A program made the translations under genes and the position numbers. 5,931 nucleotides of DNA. It comes from Methanocorpusculum sp. (GTDB taxonomy: Archaea; Halobacteriota; Methanomicrobia; Methanomicrobiales; Methanocorpusculaceae). Location: the NCBI GenBank assembly GCA_017622255.1, contig JAGARL010000316.1, positions 1-5,931 on the forward strand, in the 5' to 3' direction. Below, piece after piece: positions 5,648-5,931 of the stretch; the first letter of the stretch is position 1, and every line of letters starts with the position of its first letter. Below the pieces are notes generated by a model. It saw nothing but the letters and a program-made list of their open reading frames with translations, was not told the origin of the DNA and made no database searches.

Positions 5648-5931
5648 ATGAAAATCAAAGGCGTGAAAATCCATGTATCTCCTGCGGTAATCATCGTATT
5701 TGTCTTCTTTGTTCTGCTGTTTATCTGGTCGTTCTTCTTAACCAACGACTTCAGCTACATCTACTGGGGACTGCCGCTTTGTTTGTGTCTCTTAATCATC
5801 CCGGCTGTAAGCAGTTACAGTCTCGGCGGACAGTACATCAAGCTCCTTCCCGAGTATGAAGCAGGCGCAAAGCCGATGAGAATCAAGAATGTCAACCTCA
5901 ACATGCAGGGAAAGGCGGTCAGAGTCGAGGG
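5648..5931 (+). CDS. N-terminal part of a two-helix membrane protein of unknown function (runs off window)
   Basis: The gene starts at ATG 5648 and is open to the window edge, giving 94 full codons. After a short basic start (MKIKGVKIHV) come two hydrophobic segments, about residues 12-31 and 38-57, separated by a short polar turn (TNDFSYIYW). A hydrophilic stretch follows (GGQYIKLLPEYEAGAKPMRIKNVNLNMQGKAVRVE). The positively charged N-terminus suggests it faces the cytoplasm, and the two helices form a hairpin that returns the chain to the cytoplasm. The last visible residues (GKAVRVE) resemble the first strand of an OB-fold domain, which is only a guess from a few residues. I cannot name the family. 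It has its own TATA box; the sequence before the ATG (AAGAGAATT) is at most a weak ribosome binding site. Confidence 0.75.
   Translation, partial: MKIKGVKIHVSPAVIIVFVFFVLLFIWSFFLTNDFSYIYWGLPLCLCLLIIPAVSSYSLGGQYIKLLPEYEAGAKPMRIKNVNLNMQGKAVRVE

Noticed and set aside
1..5931. CRISPR array or casposon ends associated with the Cas1-like gene
   Set aside because: I found no regularly spaced repeats, no leader-repeat pattern, no terminal inverted repeats and no family B DNA polymerase gene.

Overview
The window looks archaeal and most like a methanogen of the Methanomicrobiales; Methanocorpusculum is my best guess from memory of similar proteins, without a search. The evidence is an archaeal-type YchF/OBG GTPase with a TGS domain, an archaemetzincin, a UPF0146 protein, an archaeal-style Na+/alanine symporter, TATA-like boxes a few tens of bases before start codons, very short or absent leaders, and oligo-T tracts after genes. 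Base composition is near 50% G+C and somewhat higher in the Cas1-like gene.

Layout. Positions 1-254 hold the end of an unidentified acidic protein (+ strand), followed by a spacer with a possible small overlapping reading frame. Five genes follow on the - strand. In order of increasing coordinate they are the symporter agcS (446-1921), a 105-residue hypothetical protein (1993-2310), the YchF-type GTPase (2349-3524), a Cas1-like protein (3640-4557) and an archaemetzincin (4554-5159). The Cas1-like gene and archaemetzincin overlap by four bases and form a two-gene operon, transcribed archaemetzincin first. A T7 tract just after the Cas1-like gene probably ends it. Two + strand genes close the window: a UPF0146 protein (5214-5606), divergent from the archaemetzincin across a 54-bp promoter region, and the start of a two-helix membrane protein (5648 to the window edge) behind a clear TATA box.

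Most of the window is ordinary housekeeping and transport. The unusual part is the archaemetzincin/Cas1-like pair. The Cas1 homologue has no repeat array, no Cas2 and no other cas gene in view. It starts with TTG, and its Shine-Dalgarno sequence lies inside the last codons of the protease gene. By eye, two of its three metal-ligand positions (the usual Glu and His) are tyrosines, while the overall Cas1 fold signatures are kept. This suggests a Cas1 descendant recruited to a non-CRISPR, possibly non-catalytic role, translationally coupled to a zinc peptidase. Its function is unknown.
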